Below are positions 23,631 to 36,049 of a stretch of DNA of 64,000 bases, one piece after another. A program made the position numbers and the translations under genes. Source of the stretch: Podospora comata (lineage: Eukaryota > Ascomycota > Sordariomycetes > Sordariales > Podosporaceae). The notes beneath the pieces were generated by a model, which was given only the letters and a program-made list of their open reading frames with translations, was not told where the DNA came from and made no database searches. The first letter of the stretch is position 1, and every line of letters begins with the position of its first letter. Location of the stretch: the NCBI GenBank assembly GCA_017354895.1, contig CP071493.1:7440001-7504000 (forward strand). Reading direction: 5' to 3'.

Positions 23631-25653
23631 ATGTCTCTCAAAAATGAGGTGCCGACACAAGAGCACCTCGAGAGGCATGGCATTGTTGACGTCTCCAATC
23701 GCTGGCCTATCTTGATTTGTGGTTCCAAAGTTGTTAACATGGCAATACCTGACAACCTTCGGTTTGCTCTCATCTGCCCGCCGCGCAAACTCGAGGCTGA
23801 CAAGACAAAAGAAACGGCCCTCATCTTCGACAGATTTGTCTTCTACTTTGCTGACTATGACCGACGTCAAGGGATGTGGCTGGCGGTGGATCGCCCGGCC
23901 CGGCCTGACATCAAACCCTGGAACCAGGACTGGAATCCGGCTACGTACGAAGCGATGTGGAAGGAACTTGTCGACAGGTGGCTCGTGAACTGGACTGACG
24001 AACTCCCACCCACACCCGCACAAGACATTCTCTTGGTCGACTGGCAAGAATCGGTACCGTATGTCAATACCCTCGTCGACGAGCACACGGTGGATCAATA
24101 TAGGCGGTTGATAAAACGCGAGCTGGGGATCCGGCATTACTGCCTCTACCCAACACTGAGAGCGACGAATTTCTTGGATGAAAAGGCAAAGAGATACAAG
24201 ACTTCGGAGCTGCTTGAACTCGAGAGGAAGGGCCCCAATCTCGACCTGGTCTCTTTCCGGGACAAGAACAAGCCAGAAAGCGAGAAGGCCTTTTTCAAAT
24301 ATGCTGCACTGCCTCGCGATGACTGCAACAACATGCTAGAGCATTTTGTGCTCCACAAGTTGTTCAGCTCACCGTCAACCCGCCAACTCTTTGACCTTTA
24401 CAAGCACCCCGTGATGGATGACACGGGTAAGGTTGTTGTCGGGTTCCTCACCGAATACTGCTCAGGAAAATCGTTAAAGGATAACGTCAGCGGCATCTTT
24501 AAGCTCGCCCACCTCCAGCAGCTCATCCGTGCGGTTGGCTTTTTAAATCAAAATCTCCATGTTTGGCACAACCGGATCAGTTACGAAAACATCGTAATCG
24601 ATCCACAGAAGGATAAGCCCAAGATCACAGAGCTTGGGAGCATAACGCCCTACAACAACAAGCTTCCCGCGGATGTCCTCCTCAAGGACGTGTATGCTCT
24701 CGTCCGCGCAATTCATGCACATGTCGTCCGAACGCCAGAAGAGATTGAGCAGTTTGACCCCAAAATGATGAAGTCAGGGGACAGATGGGATGTTGACCCC
24801 AGGGTCAGGCTCGGTGACGATTTCGGGGCTTCGCACCCTGCTGAGGTGTGTTTTAATTAGTGAGTTCGCACTTTCAAGACACCGGCTGCAATCGATACTC
24901 ACAACAAAATCAATGGCACACAGCCTCACACAACAGAGGCAAGGTTTACCTGATATCTGGCGGCCCTCCCCACTGCGCGAAGCAGAGATGCCTAACATCA
25001 CGAGGGAGTTCGCTCCCCGACCCGGGGAATCACCAAAGCCCAACGACCTAACTAGCTACTGGCTCCGCGACCCGGAAGATAAGGCTTTCCAACATGACCC
25101 CCTTCCCAAGTGGGTCCGCACACCGCACACGAAACTTGTTGAAATGCAGCTCGCCAACGGGGAGAGACCCGCCGAAGAGCTGCTCAAAGAGATTGAACCA
25201 CCCCTCATACCACTAGCCAACACTGTAGAAATGATTCAGTTTGTCGAAAGGGTTCAACATAGTGTCAACCTCGGCACACCCGTCAGCGAACGCGTTATTA
25301 AGAAAGTGGAGGAGATAGCGAACACGCCCGGGATTCGGGTACCGCCGTTGAACCTCCCCAGCCGGAAGAGACCCCGTAGGGAAAGTGACGTTGGTAACGA
25401 AGAAAAACGGATCTCTTCTTGGCGGGAGAAACAAGCGCTGAATCAGCTCATGAAGGAGCTGAGGGAGGCTACAGATCTGGCACAGAAGGCCGGAGAGGAA
25501 GCGGAGGAGGCTGCGAAGGAGGCAAAGGAGGCGATCGACCAACTTACAGGGCTCAAAACGATGATTGAAGCTGCTAGGAAGGTTGCGGCGACATCCTTGC
25601 ATGTGACTGGGCCGTTGCCGAGGCCACAACCGGGTGTTGCGTGGCAGATATAG
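23631..25653 (+). CDS. hypothetical protein with degenerate protein-kinase-like fold and C-terminal coiled coil
   Basis: Exon 1 is about 23631-24845 and exon 2 about 24937-25653, giving around 643 residues. The exact junction is uncertain: GTGTGT at 24846 with ACAG before 24937 keeps the frame, as does GTGTTT at 24848 with CACAG before 24923. Residues about 245-350 resemble a kinase core: ALPRDDCNNMLEHFVLHKLF, then VVGFLTEYCSGKSLKDNV (hinge-like). The WHNRISYENIVID stretch sits where HRDLKPENILVD would be, and KITELGSI where DFG would be. The HRD Asp and DFG Asp are both absent, so I infer a pseudokinase. The C-terminal third has a basic SRKRPRRE patch (possible nuclear signal) and an Ala/Glu/Lys coiled coil (EEAEEAAKEAKEAIDQL). 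It is divergent from ssk1; no functional link is shown. Confidence 0.72.
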
Positions 25654-26341
25654 TCGGGCTGAGCGAGGGTTCTTTTTGTACTAGAGGGCAATGTGTGGAA
25701 GCTATTTTTGGATGAGTTGTTGATATGAATTCTATGGGTTTCTTCAATTGTACCTCAAGAGGAAGAAGGGCGCTCGCTGTGTTTGAACCTGGCATTGCCG
25801 CCGGAACATTTTGCTGTCAACAATGGTTGAATTGGCCGTGGAGGTACTTAGCTGTGGCCGACGTCGATAGGTGTAGATAAGGGTGCTGGAGCAAACCCTG
25901 TTTCGTCAAGTTTGAGGACCCGACATGGGTTGGAAGGTTTTCAAAAAGTGTTGGGTAAAAGTTGGCGGGTTTGAGAATCCAAAAGCGCGATTGAAGACAG
26001 AATTGAAGACAGAATTAAAGTTGGTTTGCCAGACAGTAATAAAGTGTCTCGCCATCAAGGTTTTTGAAAATCAACCGAACTTGACACCCAAGTTTGTCTT
26101 GAACACAGGGAATGAAAACTGCTTCAACAATGCCCTGAAGATAACTAGAATCTTGCAGACACCGGTTTTGCAATGCCAATCTGACACTTTTTGCAAGTTT
26201 CCAGTACATGATTGACCTACACTGAGACAGCTGGAACCCAAAGTCGTCTCTGAAAACATGAAAAAGTTCAAATTATTGGTATCTAGTGGTATCATTTGTC
26301 CGAATCCTCACAACAAAACATCCAAACCCATGAAACACCCA
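25654..26341. other. intergenic between convergent genes
   Basis: The 3' flank of two convergent genes. A short tandem duplication (GAATTGAAGACA-type units) lies near 25991-26021. No gene seen. Confidence 0.5.
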
Positions 26342-27592
26342 TCAAGCCGTAATCATGTCAAAAACATTCACATACCCGTCGAAATCTCCCACTGCAATCT
26401 TTGTGCAGTCGTTTGAAAAAGCAGCCGTGGTGATGACGGATGCTCGAGTCGCAAAGTCTCCCCTGAAGGCGCCACTGGCCGCATCGCTCACGTCGAATCC
26501 GTCTTCTGTCCGGCACGCCAGGTACCGGCAGTCCTTCGACACGGCCAAAGGCCACCCCTCTGTTTGCCTGACCACATTCAAATTGTAGTTATGCACCCTC
26601 CCCGTGTCCAGATACCACAGCACCACATCTCTCCCCCAAACCGTCACCACCACCTTCCCATCCCCAGACACTTGCAAAATATCACACGCCGCCCTCGCCC
26701 CAATCTCAATCCTCTTCAGCGTCTTCCCGCTATGTAGATCCGTAACCCTCACATACCCGTCCCTCCCCGCCGTCACCAACGCCCCCCCTTCGGGCAAGAA
26801 CCCCATCCCCGTCACCTCCTCCGTGTGCTTGATAATCATCGTCTTCACCTTCAACAACCTCAGTTTCTCCCCAAACCCACAAACCACCACCCGGCTCGAG
26901 TCCTTACTCGACACCCCAGCCATCAACCCCCCATCCTCACTCATCACCACCGGCGCCCTCACCGGCACCTCATTCCTGCTCCACCTAGTCCTCTTCCCCA
27001 CATCATACACCTCCACCAACGGCTGCCGGGCATCAAACCCATCCAACCCCTTAACCTTGACATAAAAAGGACAGACCACCACCAGCTCCCCGGCCGCCGC
27101 CCTCCCAGGCCGGAAACAGAACCCCTTGTGAACCCTGAACCCAAACAAATTCGTATGCGTCCTCCCCCCGCCGTCCTCTTTGACCGCCCACACCGCCAAG
27201 CCACTCGACTCATCAGGGTCGAAGCTCTTGATGTTGCTCTGCTTCGGCACCAGAGCAGCAACGTGCATGTCGCCCGGACTGAAAGCCAAATACGACACCT
27301 CGCCTTGCATGGCCGTCGTCTTGTTTCCCACAAAGTTATTGGCGTGGTGCGCCGTCATGGTCTTGACAAAGACCATGCTGGTCATGTTTTCAGAGGGCAT
27401 CTGGCCCGGCTCCTCGTCGGGGGGATCGTCCCATCGTCGGCGCGTGCTGCTTGTGATGCTGGCGTTGTCGCCTCCGCTGCCGCTGCCGTTGCCAAAGGAG
27501 GGGACGCTGAGGGAGTCCTCCACTGTGGCCCGGAATGGCGGCGGTGGTGGTGGTGGTGAGGGTGGAGGTGGGGCAGCGGGTGAGTCTGACAT
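26342..27592 (-). CDS. WD40-repeat protein, unknown role
   Basis: An intronless frame of 416 residues. The N-terminal 55 residues are Pro/Ser/Gly-rich (poly-Pro runs after MSDSPAAPPPPSP). From about residue 70 the protein shows beta-propeller-type repeats: GEVSYLAFSPGDMHVAALVP, EEVTGMGFLPEGGALVTAGR followed by DGYVRVTDLHSG, DGKVVVTVWGRDVVLWYLDT and ASVITTAAFSNDCTKIAVGD followed by DGYVNVFDM. These are WD40-like, with the usual strand spacing but without strict GH...WD pairs. No signal peptide or membrane helix. It is probably a cytosolic or nuclear scaffold; the partner is unknown. Confidence 0.78.
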   Translation of the reverse strand: MSDSPAAPPPPSPPPPPPPFRATVEDSLSVPSFGNGSGSGGDNASITSSTRRRWDDPPDEEPGQMPSENMTSMVFVKTMTAHHANNFVGNKTTAMQGEVSYLAFSPGDMHVAALVPKQSNIKSFDPDESSGLAVWAVKEDGGGRTHTNLFGFRVHKGFCFRPGRAAAGELVVVCPFYVKVKGLDGFDARQPLVEVYDVGKRTRWSRNEVPVRAPVVMSEDGGLMAGVSSKDSSRVVVCGFGEKLRLLKVKTMIIKHTEEVTGMGFLPEGGALVTAGRDGYVRVTDLHSGKTLKRIEIGARAACDILQVSGDGKVVVTVWGRDVVLWYLDTGRVHNYNLNVVRQTEGWPLAVSKDCRYLACRTEDGFDVSDAASGAFRGDFATRASVITTAAFSNDCTKIAVGDFDGYVNVFDMITA

Positions 27593-28433
27593 TTCTGTAA
27601 GGATATGTTGTGGGAGGTGTACAGACAGGAAAAGCGAATGTACAATGCAGGTGGTGTGAGTGAGAAAGGGTGACAGAACAAAAACAAGGCAAAAAACAAG
27701 GATGATATGCTCTGATTAAGAAGGTGCAGCAGTGATCAGGAAAACAAATGCGGGCCGAGGTTGGGGCGCTTTAATGTCAGTGAGATTTTGTGTAACATTG
27801 GTTCTAGTTCACTGGGGTGGGAATAGTGGGTGTCTGGTGCCAGCAGAAACAGCAAAAAGACCACGCCATGACTTCACCATGCATCATTTGAGACGTTGGG
27901 CTTTTCGAAAGGCTGAAATCATGTATGGAATGTATCCGCTACTGGTTGATAGTCGTTGAATGAGGTGCTGTAAAAACATGCAAAGTGCGAGATCTGCAAA
28001 ACAGGAATTCCGAGGCCGCCGGTGTTGTGCTGTTGTTGGTGGGGGGCTTGGAGGCTTGTACAGTTGAAATTTGCGGGCTGCTGGCCAGCAATGGAGCGCC
28101 AAGTTTATACCAAGTTTTCGGTTCCATCCCCAAGTTCAATATCTCTGGGGCTGTGCTGTCAAGAATCAGCGGCTACAACCGTCCAGATGCATTTTGACAC
28201 GCCAACTCCCGAAACCCTTCTTGCATGGCTTCCAAGAGCATCAAGGACCCTGAATGAGACTCCCCACTCGACTCGTGCTCGATTAGACACGGCCATTCGG
28301 GCTCTTGGGCGGAGTCGGGATGTGCTGGTCGGTGGCATCCGACCATGATGCATCTGCGTGTTTGAGATGATGGACAAAGTGGTTCTGCATGGAAGCCCAA
28401 ATGCCAGGCCGTTCAACTTGGTGATTTATTATG
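27593..28433. other. intergenic region
   Basis: The promoter side of the WD40 gene and the 3' side of the dioxygenase gene. No coding sequence recognised. Confidence 0.5.
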
Positions 28434-30009
28434 TCAGCAGCCGAACTGGCCGTCACGAATTGACCACTCACGTCGAATGTCAGGGTGCTGCTCCATAGCC
28501 CATCTTGTCAAGGCGAGATGTGACGAGACGTTGAGCATGAAAACTAACAACGGGACTAGTCAGCCAATGCCGCCGGTAATCCGGGAGCTCCGGATAGGCA
28601 GCCACACTTACACAGAGACCCTTCGAGCTTCGTGGGATCGTTGGCGGCCTCACTAGCTTGTGTATATGCTTCATAGGTCTCCCCATGAGGCATGTAGCTC
28701 TGTTCGAAGCTCAAACCGCCGGCCTCCAGTGGCCTGACACTGCCTTTGTACTGGCCATGAATGACACCGCATAGTTCCGTAGCGATGTTGCGGTGATAGT
28801 AGGGTATTCGGAGCGTGTTCCTAGAGACTGCCCACTTGTCCCCAAAGACGCAAAAGTCCACCAAGCTTGCAGCCGGCCACTTGCTTGGAGCAGTCAGGAC
28901 ACAGTACGAGGTTGGATCTAGTTGATCGGTGTTCGCCGTCAAATGACAAAATCGTGACAAGTCGTACCGATATGGCGCATATTTCCCATGCCATGCCACC
29001 ACGTCAAACGGCGTGTGTGGCTGTGTGTAAGAGAACAGTCTTCCGGCCAACTTGACGGTGACACAAAATGAACTGGTGTCCTCGTCCGGGTCGAGGTCAA
29101 ACCGTGCGACTGGATATTCAAAGTCTCGATCATGCGCCAGGCCGTTTGCGCCCAACACACCCAGATCGGGCAATGCGTATCGAGTCCCAAAAATCTCCAA
29201 CGCGTAGCCGGAGGCTTTGATTTCTGACCACTGATCCCCGGCTGGACGGAAGATTTCGACCGAAAATCGAATTCCTGGAGGCAGGACCACAATGGAGCCG
29301 GGCTTGACCAAGAGGCTGCCCAGCTCGGTCTTGACATTCAATGTCCCTTGTTGTGGTACCACCAGAAGCTCGCCGTCGTGGTTAACAAAGGCCTCACGCT
29401 CCATATTCATGTTGAACTCGTACTGATGAACTGCCAGACCCTCTTTGAGCGTGGCGTCTCCATGGCCCCCCATAGTTCTCAAGCCTTGAACAAAGGTGAC
29501 CCTGTGGTTCGTGGCCGAGTTCGACGATTCATTGCTTTTTAGAGGACCCCACGTATATGGAAGCGGCGTGAAGGCGACATTCGAGTTCGTGGGTAGAAAG
29601 CATGACTCCAGCTATCGACTTGGTCAGCCTGGTAACTGAAGCGTTGTGAGGCCTCTACAACAAACATGGAGAATCTCTTCCACCTGTGATGGCGGGTGAC
29701 GGGCTGCTGCTGGCTTTCCACGGTACATCCATCTGTAAATAAGAATGTCAAGGCACGAAACGGCAAAGGTTGTCGAGGGCCCACGTACACGTTGGCAGCT
29801 GTGCTTTTTGTTGACATGAAAGAGGTGCCGTTCAGAAGCTCAGCGTAGAGTCCATATCTGCTTTTCTGGGGGAGGTTGGTACCGTGAGGAGGAAGGGCAC
29901 CCGGTATTGCTTCTGTGGAATGGTGGTTTCCAAATCCAACCTGATATCTGTAGGGGTCTTCGGAATCCGCCGCGGTTCTTGGCCATGTTGGAAATTGTTG
30001 GAAGGCCAT
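28434..30009 (-). CDS. homogentisate 1,2-dioxygenase-like protein
   Basis: Four exons: 30009-29789, 29732-29684, 29611-28612 and 28543-28434, giving 459 residues; all junctions are GT...AG and in frame. The N-terminus [20 protein letters not shown] and [16 protein letters not shown] match the family opening. WMYR in the small exon corresponds to the SWLYR block. [29 protein letters not shown] and [15 protein letters not shown] follow. The non-haem iron ligands are all in place: His near 363 and Glu near 369 in [15 protein letters not shown], and His near 399 in YMPHGETYE, with the same spacing as the human enzyme (335/341/371). Homogentisate dioxygenase opens the ring of homogentisate in phenylalanine/tyrosine breakdown. 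The C-terminus ([20 protein letters not shown]) is short and diverges from canonical enzymes, and no fumarylacetoacetase or maleylacetoacetate isomerase gene is adjacent. It may be a paralogue with a related substrate. Confidence 0.85.
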
Positions 30010-32577
30010 GTTCCTGATGTTCCAGGTTTAAGCAAGCTAAAAAGTCCAGAGGCAGCGAGGAGCAAAAGATTGGTCTTGGAAGCTTGCTGACTGCTCTAGA
30101 TATAGCATGCCCGAAGAGTCTGTCTCTCGTTCGGCCTTTGCCTGTTCAGACAGCTGGTGGTCTGCGGCGTTACCTGGCCCTCAGATGAATAGTTTGCCGC
30201 TCATGAACACCGAGCCAGACCAATGTGCTCGCTCCGCACGCCTTCCTTGTGAATCCATGTGAGGCTCTCGTCAACGCGCTGGCAAGGGTGGCTACCCCAT
30301 ATGTGGTCAGCAATGAGCGCGATGCTATAATTGGAGAACGTAGCAGCGGACTGGCCGGTCGGCCAAGCAATGACAGAGGCTTCCGCCCCTCCATAACCCG
30401 CGCGGAACGACGGGGGGCTTCCACGCCTGCAGTTGACCGAGGACAGAGCATGCAGAGTAAATGCACTCTGCGACTCTTACCTGGACCATGCACCCACAAA
30501 AACTGTTGGCTTGGTTTTCTTCCGGTCAGGCGAGCACCCAAAGAAGCAACATTGTTAGACAAAAGATGTAACAGAAACTAGGGCCTGGCCGCGGGAACAA
30601 GACGGATGGACGTTGGTCACGGGCCCAGCGTTTCCAGACTGCCGGGTCGGCATCAAAAGATCCCGAAGTCTCGTGTAGTTATCCGTCCACTAGCGTCATG
30701 TTTGCCGCCTTCTGTTGCCGTGTTCGAACCCTTGCTCCTCGTGGCCAGCATCTCCCCTCCTAGATCTCACTGGGCTGCTTGGTCAGTCGTGCAACGTGGG
30801 GTCGAGGGATCGTGACAGATGCCGTGATGGAGACACGGCGGGAACCCGTGTGGGACTTGCTGGAAAGGGAAGGAACAGATCAGCGCCGAGTGCCGCATAG
30901 AGCTAGCTGTAAACAGGACGGTTTCTTTTTCTCTTCCCTTGCCCAGCAGGTTGCTGTTAGTTCCCGTCCGGCTCCGGCCCGTGGCATGTTCCGTTGTACC
31001 CTTTGCTCGGGATTATGCAAGACCATGCCTCTACGAGCTTGGTCGAGCTGCAGCCGGGTCAGGATAGCTTCAACAAACCTCCGTACTTGCCCCAGAAAGG
31101 GCTGTTTGGTGGTTCATGGGCCGCTGATTCGTGCGCTTGTATACCTAGCTGGTAAGGAGTTGTTGACAAACAGGGACGAGCTGAGATCTGAATGGGATTG
31201 TTAGCCCACTATTGGCTCTCGCCTCCTCTCAATGCCTCCACGGGCTGCAGTAGTTGGGCAAGTAGGACACGGATCAACCGCCGCTCCTGACATGGCAGTT
31301 GCAGCCCATACCACCTGAATGACTCCGTTGTTTGAGAGAACGGGCCCTGAAGAACGCAATATGGCCTGATGGATCGGCATCTCGACTGCTCGGACGGAAG
31401 ATGGTGTAGTGAGGCTGGATGATCGCTGACCCTGTTTTGTGGCCCGGGAAGCAATCCATCGAGCACAACGACGTTGCAGACGGGTTGGAAGGGTAGCATA
31501 CGACGAAGGGTAGCTGCTGTCCACGAGAATACAACCTCCTTTCAAGCTTGGTACCTGGTAGGACCATTGGGGATAAGACTCGGGGAGGTCTGCCCTTGCC
31601 CCCGATGGAGACCAATGGTGGGACAGCAGGTTGCCGTGAGCTTCCAGCTTCCGCAAGAAGTTTCTTGTTTCAAACAGGTACCGCGTGAGGTGCTCCCCAT
31701 TACGAGAATCTGACTTCCGGATGAAATACCTCGTAGTTTTCCGCATGGGTCTCACCAAGCACTCATGGTGATCACATCGATCCTGCAGGCCATCCTCGTC
31801 AGTCTCTGCATCGTAAAAGTAGGTTACTCATAGTACATAACTTGAACTTTTAGCGGTTCGGTGTGGCGTTCCATCATGAGAGAGCTCTGAGCCGCTGGAA
31901 CCCGAGGAGGTTCAGTCTTTGGTTCCGTTCTGGTTCGGATTTGTCGCTGATTCATCTACTTCGTCATGATCCATTGGTCCCTTTGACTACCCAGCTAGGC
32001 CTACCATCATTAAGCTAACCATCGGATCCTCTCTGAGAAGCTCCGCGGTTGACGCGGAAGGTTGCATAATGTCATTACTCACCCATCCAGATATTGATGA
32101 GACATGTTGAGACCGACAAACAATATGAACCGGCAAGCAATGCGGCGGATGCGGCTTTGCTGCACGGCGTATTTGCCCAATACCTCCATCTTGTTGCTCG
32201 TTGACTTGATGGCGCCCTCTAACAGTTGAAGAACTGGACCCGTCCTGTTGTCATTCCTCAGCTGCGTGTAAGATATCCCCCTATTCTCCACTTTCGTACA
32301 TGCAAATAATGGTCAGCAGGTTTGTTCGGCAAACCAAACAGGCAGTATGGCGCAGAATCTGCCTGCCGCGGTATCCGGCAGGGGCAGGAAGGGCCAGATA
32401 CATGTCAGTGTGTGAAAAATATGGCCATGTGACACATAACGAGCCATGGATCTCATGGCCTTTCCATTATCCTACAATTCCTTTCGGCATCTCCCGCTCT
32501 CTGTTGCGTGTGACCGGCGAGATAACCAACTGTGTATACCTACAAGTACAAAGAGAAAAGAAAGGTGCGTAGTGCGT
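30010..32577. other. 2.6-kb intergenic region
   Basis: No supported gene. The minus-strand frame 31201-31758 (185 residues) has no domain and no linked exons. Confidence 0.45.
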
Positions 32578-35500
32578 CTACCTGCTGTTGATATGCTGGA
32601 TAGCAGCGAGCCACTTCTCCTCATCAGACCTACGGCGACCAACGGTTAGCAACAACGATCGGCATCTTATACAAAAATCGAGAATAGACTCACTTATCAA
32701 ACTTGAGCAGCTTTCCAAGAACAGGTACCAACTGCGCCCTCAGCCTATTATCCTTCTGCTCCAAAAACTGCAACATAATCGTCTTCAGGTACATGGCGTC
32801 GGGGGTACCCGCTCCATTGACGCTGCCGGAACGAGTCGATTCCTGCGAGGTCCTACTGGGGTTCGCAGCAGCCGACGACAACTTGGCCTGCAGTGTCTTG
32901 ACCTCCTTGTTCAACTTGTCATACCTTAACCGGTAATCGTCCAGTGCCCGACGCAACTCCGTCGCTTTCCTCTCGTGCTCCCGCACCTGCAGCTCTGATG
33001 CATCCAAAGTGGAGCGGAGGTTGGAGACGGTAGTGCGCATCTCACTCACTTCCGTCTCGGCCCTCTCCTCGATAGCCTCGAGCTCCTGCCTCCTACGGCG
33101 CCACTCGCGCTCCTCGCGTTCGAGGCTGTCTTTCTCGCTGGCAAGTTCCTTCACTTCCCGCTCCAGGTCGCGCACCTTTTGCTTGAGCTCCTCCGTCTCC
33201 CGCGATTTGCGACGAGCAAGGGAGGACGACTCATCTTCGAGGCGATCTCTCTCCTCGATGGCGGCCTCCATCTTGGTGCGCATCTCATGTAACCTGCTCT
33301 CAGCACGCTCGTCAGCCCCGGCGAGGAGCTTCCGCATCGTGTCAGTGTCGCGAGTGCGTTCATCCAACATCTTCCGTGTATCGGTCAGTTCCTCTTCCAG
33401 GTTCTCGACCTGAGACTGGCTCTCCTTGAGCTGCAGGCGTAGTTCCGCAGTCTCATCACGCATGCTTCCGATGAGGCTTTGAGCGCTGGAGTACTGATTG
33501 GTCTTTGCCTTGACTTCTTCCCGGAGAGTAGCTTGCTCCTTTCTTAACCTGTTGAGTTCGTCCTCAAGCTGTCCGACGCGTGGGCGGAGCTTGGATGCCT
33601 CCTCTTGCACGCGCTGCAGTTCCCTGGATGCCTTCTCTTCCCTGGCCGAGATTTCGATCTTTTCAGCTTCTGAACGACGGAGGTCGCGGCCGGTAACACG
33701 ACGCTCGTCCTCCACCTTCAGCCTAGCATTTGTCTCTTGGGCCACCTTCTCGTGCAGAGTCTTGATCTCAGCCTCTCGATCGGTCGCAAGACGCTGGGCG
33801 CGGGCCAGCTCAGTCTTGAGATCCCTCTCGCGCTTCTCAAGGTTGCGCAGCTCAGTCGTCTTGGCTGCCAGTTCCTCCTTGGTTGTCTTGAGCAGGGCAG
33901 ACTCCTGCCTGAGGTTCTTAAGCTCCGGCTGAGCCTTCTGAAGCATCTCCCGAAGATCAGTGAGGTCCTTGTATCTGGTCTGTGCAAGCTGCTGGGCGGC
34001 AGCCAAATCGGATTGCAAGGTCGATGACTTCATCTTCAGGTCGTCAAACTCTTGCTTCAACGACTCGTGTTCGCCCTGAAGCTTGGTGTTGACCTGAGCA
34101 CCAGCGGCCGCGGTTTCGACCTCCTTCTCAAGTTCCGCAATGCGTTCCTTGAGCTCCCTCTTCTCAGCCTCGAGCTCCTTGAGCCTTTGCTTGGCCTCAA
34201 CATGGTCGTGGCCAATGGTCATCAGGTTCTCTTGGAGATTCTCAATTTCTTCACGGAGATCTTCCTCCGTCTTCCTCTGCTTCGATAGTTTTTCGATTCG
34301 CTGGTCCTTCTCGGCCAACTCTTCTTGGAGGCGCGTCAATTCGGTTTGCAGCTCGTCAGCGGAGGGCCCTAGCAGTGGCGAAGAGAGAGGCTGCTCAGTA
34401 ACTGATGCTTCGCTGGGGGCGGGTTCAGCAGCAGCAGCAGCCGCGCCGCCGCCGGCACCGCCCTTCTTCTTTTTCTTGTTGTTCTTCTTCCTGCCACCAC
34501 CCTGTGCAGGTTGGGCCGGAGTGCTAGCTGAAGCAGCAACAGCAGGGACAGGCGCTGGGATAGGAACCGACACTGCAGTCTTCAGCTTTTTGTCCAACTC
34601 TTCTATCTTGGCTTCATCCTGAGCCTTGGCCTTCTTCAGTGTCTGGATCTCAGAATTCAGTTCCTGGATCTTGGTATCGAGATTCTCCTTTGCTTCCGTG
34701 ATTGTCTTCATCTCCTCCTCCAGGTCCCTGTTGCGGTTCGAGGCGGAAGAAAGCTTCGCTTCCTTCTCCTTGATGGCCTGCTTGCCCTGTTCCACCTGCC
34801 TCTCGAGGTCTTTGATCGTGGCCCTGGCGGTATTGGCGCGCTCTGTCAAGGTTGTGATCTCGGTATTCCTAGCAGTGAGTTGTGCTTCAAATGAGTTCTT
34901 CAAAGCGGCAGCATCCTTGGCTTCGCCAAGTTCCTGCATAGCCGTCTCAAGACTCTCCACCAGACCGGCACTGTGCTCCTTGGCCACAGACAGCTCTTCC
35001 TTCAAAGTGTGAACCTCAGTTTCGAGCTTCTCAATCTGTTCTGTCTTCTTTTCCACCTCTGCCTGTAGTTGTGGGATCTCAGTGTCATAAGAGAACAATG
35101 ATTCGCCCTGGCCGCCTTCTTGGGACGCCTCTCCAGCCTTGACCATCTCGGAAGCCTTCTCCTTCTCAGCAGGTGGGTTTGTTGATTTGTTGGTCTTCAG
35201 TGCGGCAATCTCCTCCTTGAGTGCAAAAACCTCCTTGTCGTTCTCGGTGATCTTTTTAGAAAGTTCATCATTGAGAGCTGCCAATTTCTTCTCGGCCTCA
35301 TCTGCCTTCTTTTTGTGCGAATCCTTCTCGGTAGTAACACGCTTTAGCTCTTCCATCACCATGTCGCTCTTGAGGTTCACCTGATTCAGGTACTCTACGA
35401 GAGCTTGAGGCTCGGCAATCGAAGTCAAGGGGGTGTTTTCCTTCAAAGTCTTCTCAAAGGGCTCGATCAGCATTACTTTGCCATGCGCAATTCGGTAGGA

Positions 35501-36049
35501 TCGTAGCAATTCCGGATAGGCCTTTTCAAGCCTTTCGAGCTTCCTCAACTTGGCGCGGACCTCGGCCGGCAGTTCGGAAGCGACGAGAGTCACAGTTGAG
35601 GAGTCCATCGACCTCTTCTCTGAGATCGAGGATGCGTCTGCGTTTTGTCCACTCTTCTCAGACATGGCTCTTGACGAAGCAGCCTCGCCCCCCTTTTCGG
35701 GAATCACCCCCAGTTCCTTTGCCTTTTCTGGATCCGTCGACATTGGGGTCGCGGCTCTCGAGGGCGTTGCGGTATCGTCGGTGTCGTCGATTGTAAAGGC
35801 AGCCTCGAATACGGCAGGATCGGGATTTGCGGCCCCCCCTTCTCGACTGGCGGAATCCTGGCCCTGCTTCGCTGCTGGGCGCGGTCGTCGAGCTGGAGAA
35901 TGGGTGCCCGCACCACTAGATGAGCGCGACCTCCGCGCAGGAGCGCTCCCCGAAGCCTGCGGTTGCGCGTCCAGAGAGGCACGTTGTCGAGCTTGTTCCT
36001 CTGCGATGGTCCGGTCAATTGCTCCTTTCAGTCTCTGCAGGTGCTCCAT
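32578..36049 (-). CDS. GRIP-domain golgin (Imh1-like coiled-coil Golgi tether)
   Basis: Two exons, 36049-32694 and 32629-32578, give 1,135 residues. The last 17 codons are on the tiny second exon (GTGAGT donor, CGTAG acceptor), joining LLKFDK to SDEEKWLAAIQHINSR. The first 150 residues are disordered. Residues about 160-1080 are nearly continuous coiled coil with heptads rich in Glu/Leu/Lys, broken near 520-570 by an Ala/Pro/Gln-rich hinge and a poly-Lys run (GGGRKKNNKKKKKGGAGGG). The C-terminal GRIP domain is clear (MYLKTIMLQFLEQKDNRLRA, then QLVPVLGKLLKF) with the conserved Tyr. GRIP domains bind Arl1-GTP on trans-Golgi membranes, so this should tether endosome-derived vesicles. Omitting the short exon would truncate the GRIP domain. 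Confidence 0.9.

Noticed and set aside
25925-26215. 96-residue plus-strand open frame near the end of the pseudokinase-like gene
   Set aside because: Contains a short tandem duplication and no domain; lies in the 3' flank between convergent genes.
26825-27559. 244-residue plus-strand open frame rich in His, Pro and Arg
   Set aside because: Antisense to the WD40 gene; composition reflects the reverse of a Gly/Val-rich coding strand.
30715-30740. GTTCGAACC-like T-loop hinting at a tRNA
   Set aside because: No matching acceptor or anticodon stem could be built around it on either strand.
31201-31758. 185-residue minus-strand open frame between the dioxygenase and golgin genes
   Set aside because: No domain, and unusual composition without a promoter context; open frames overlap it on the same strand in other phases.
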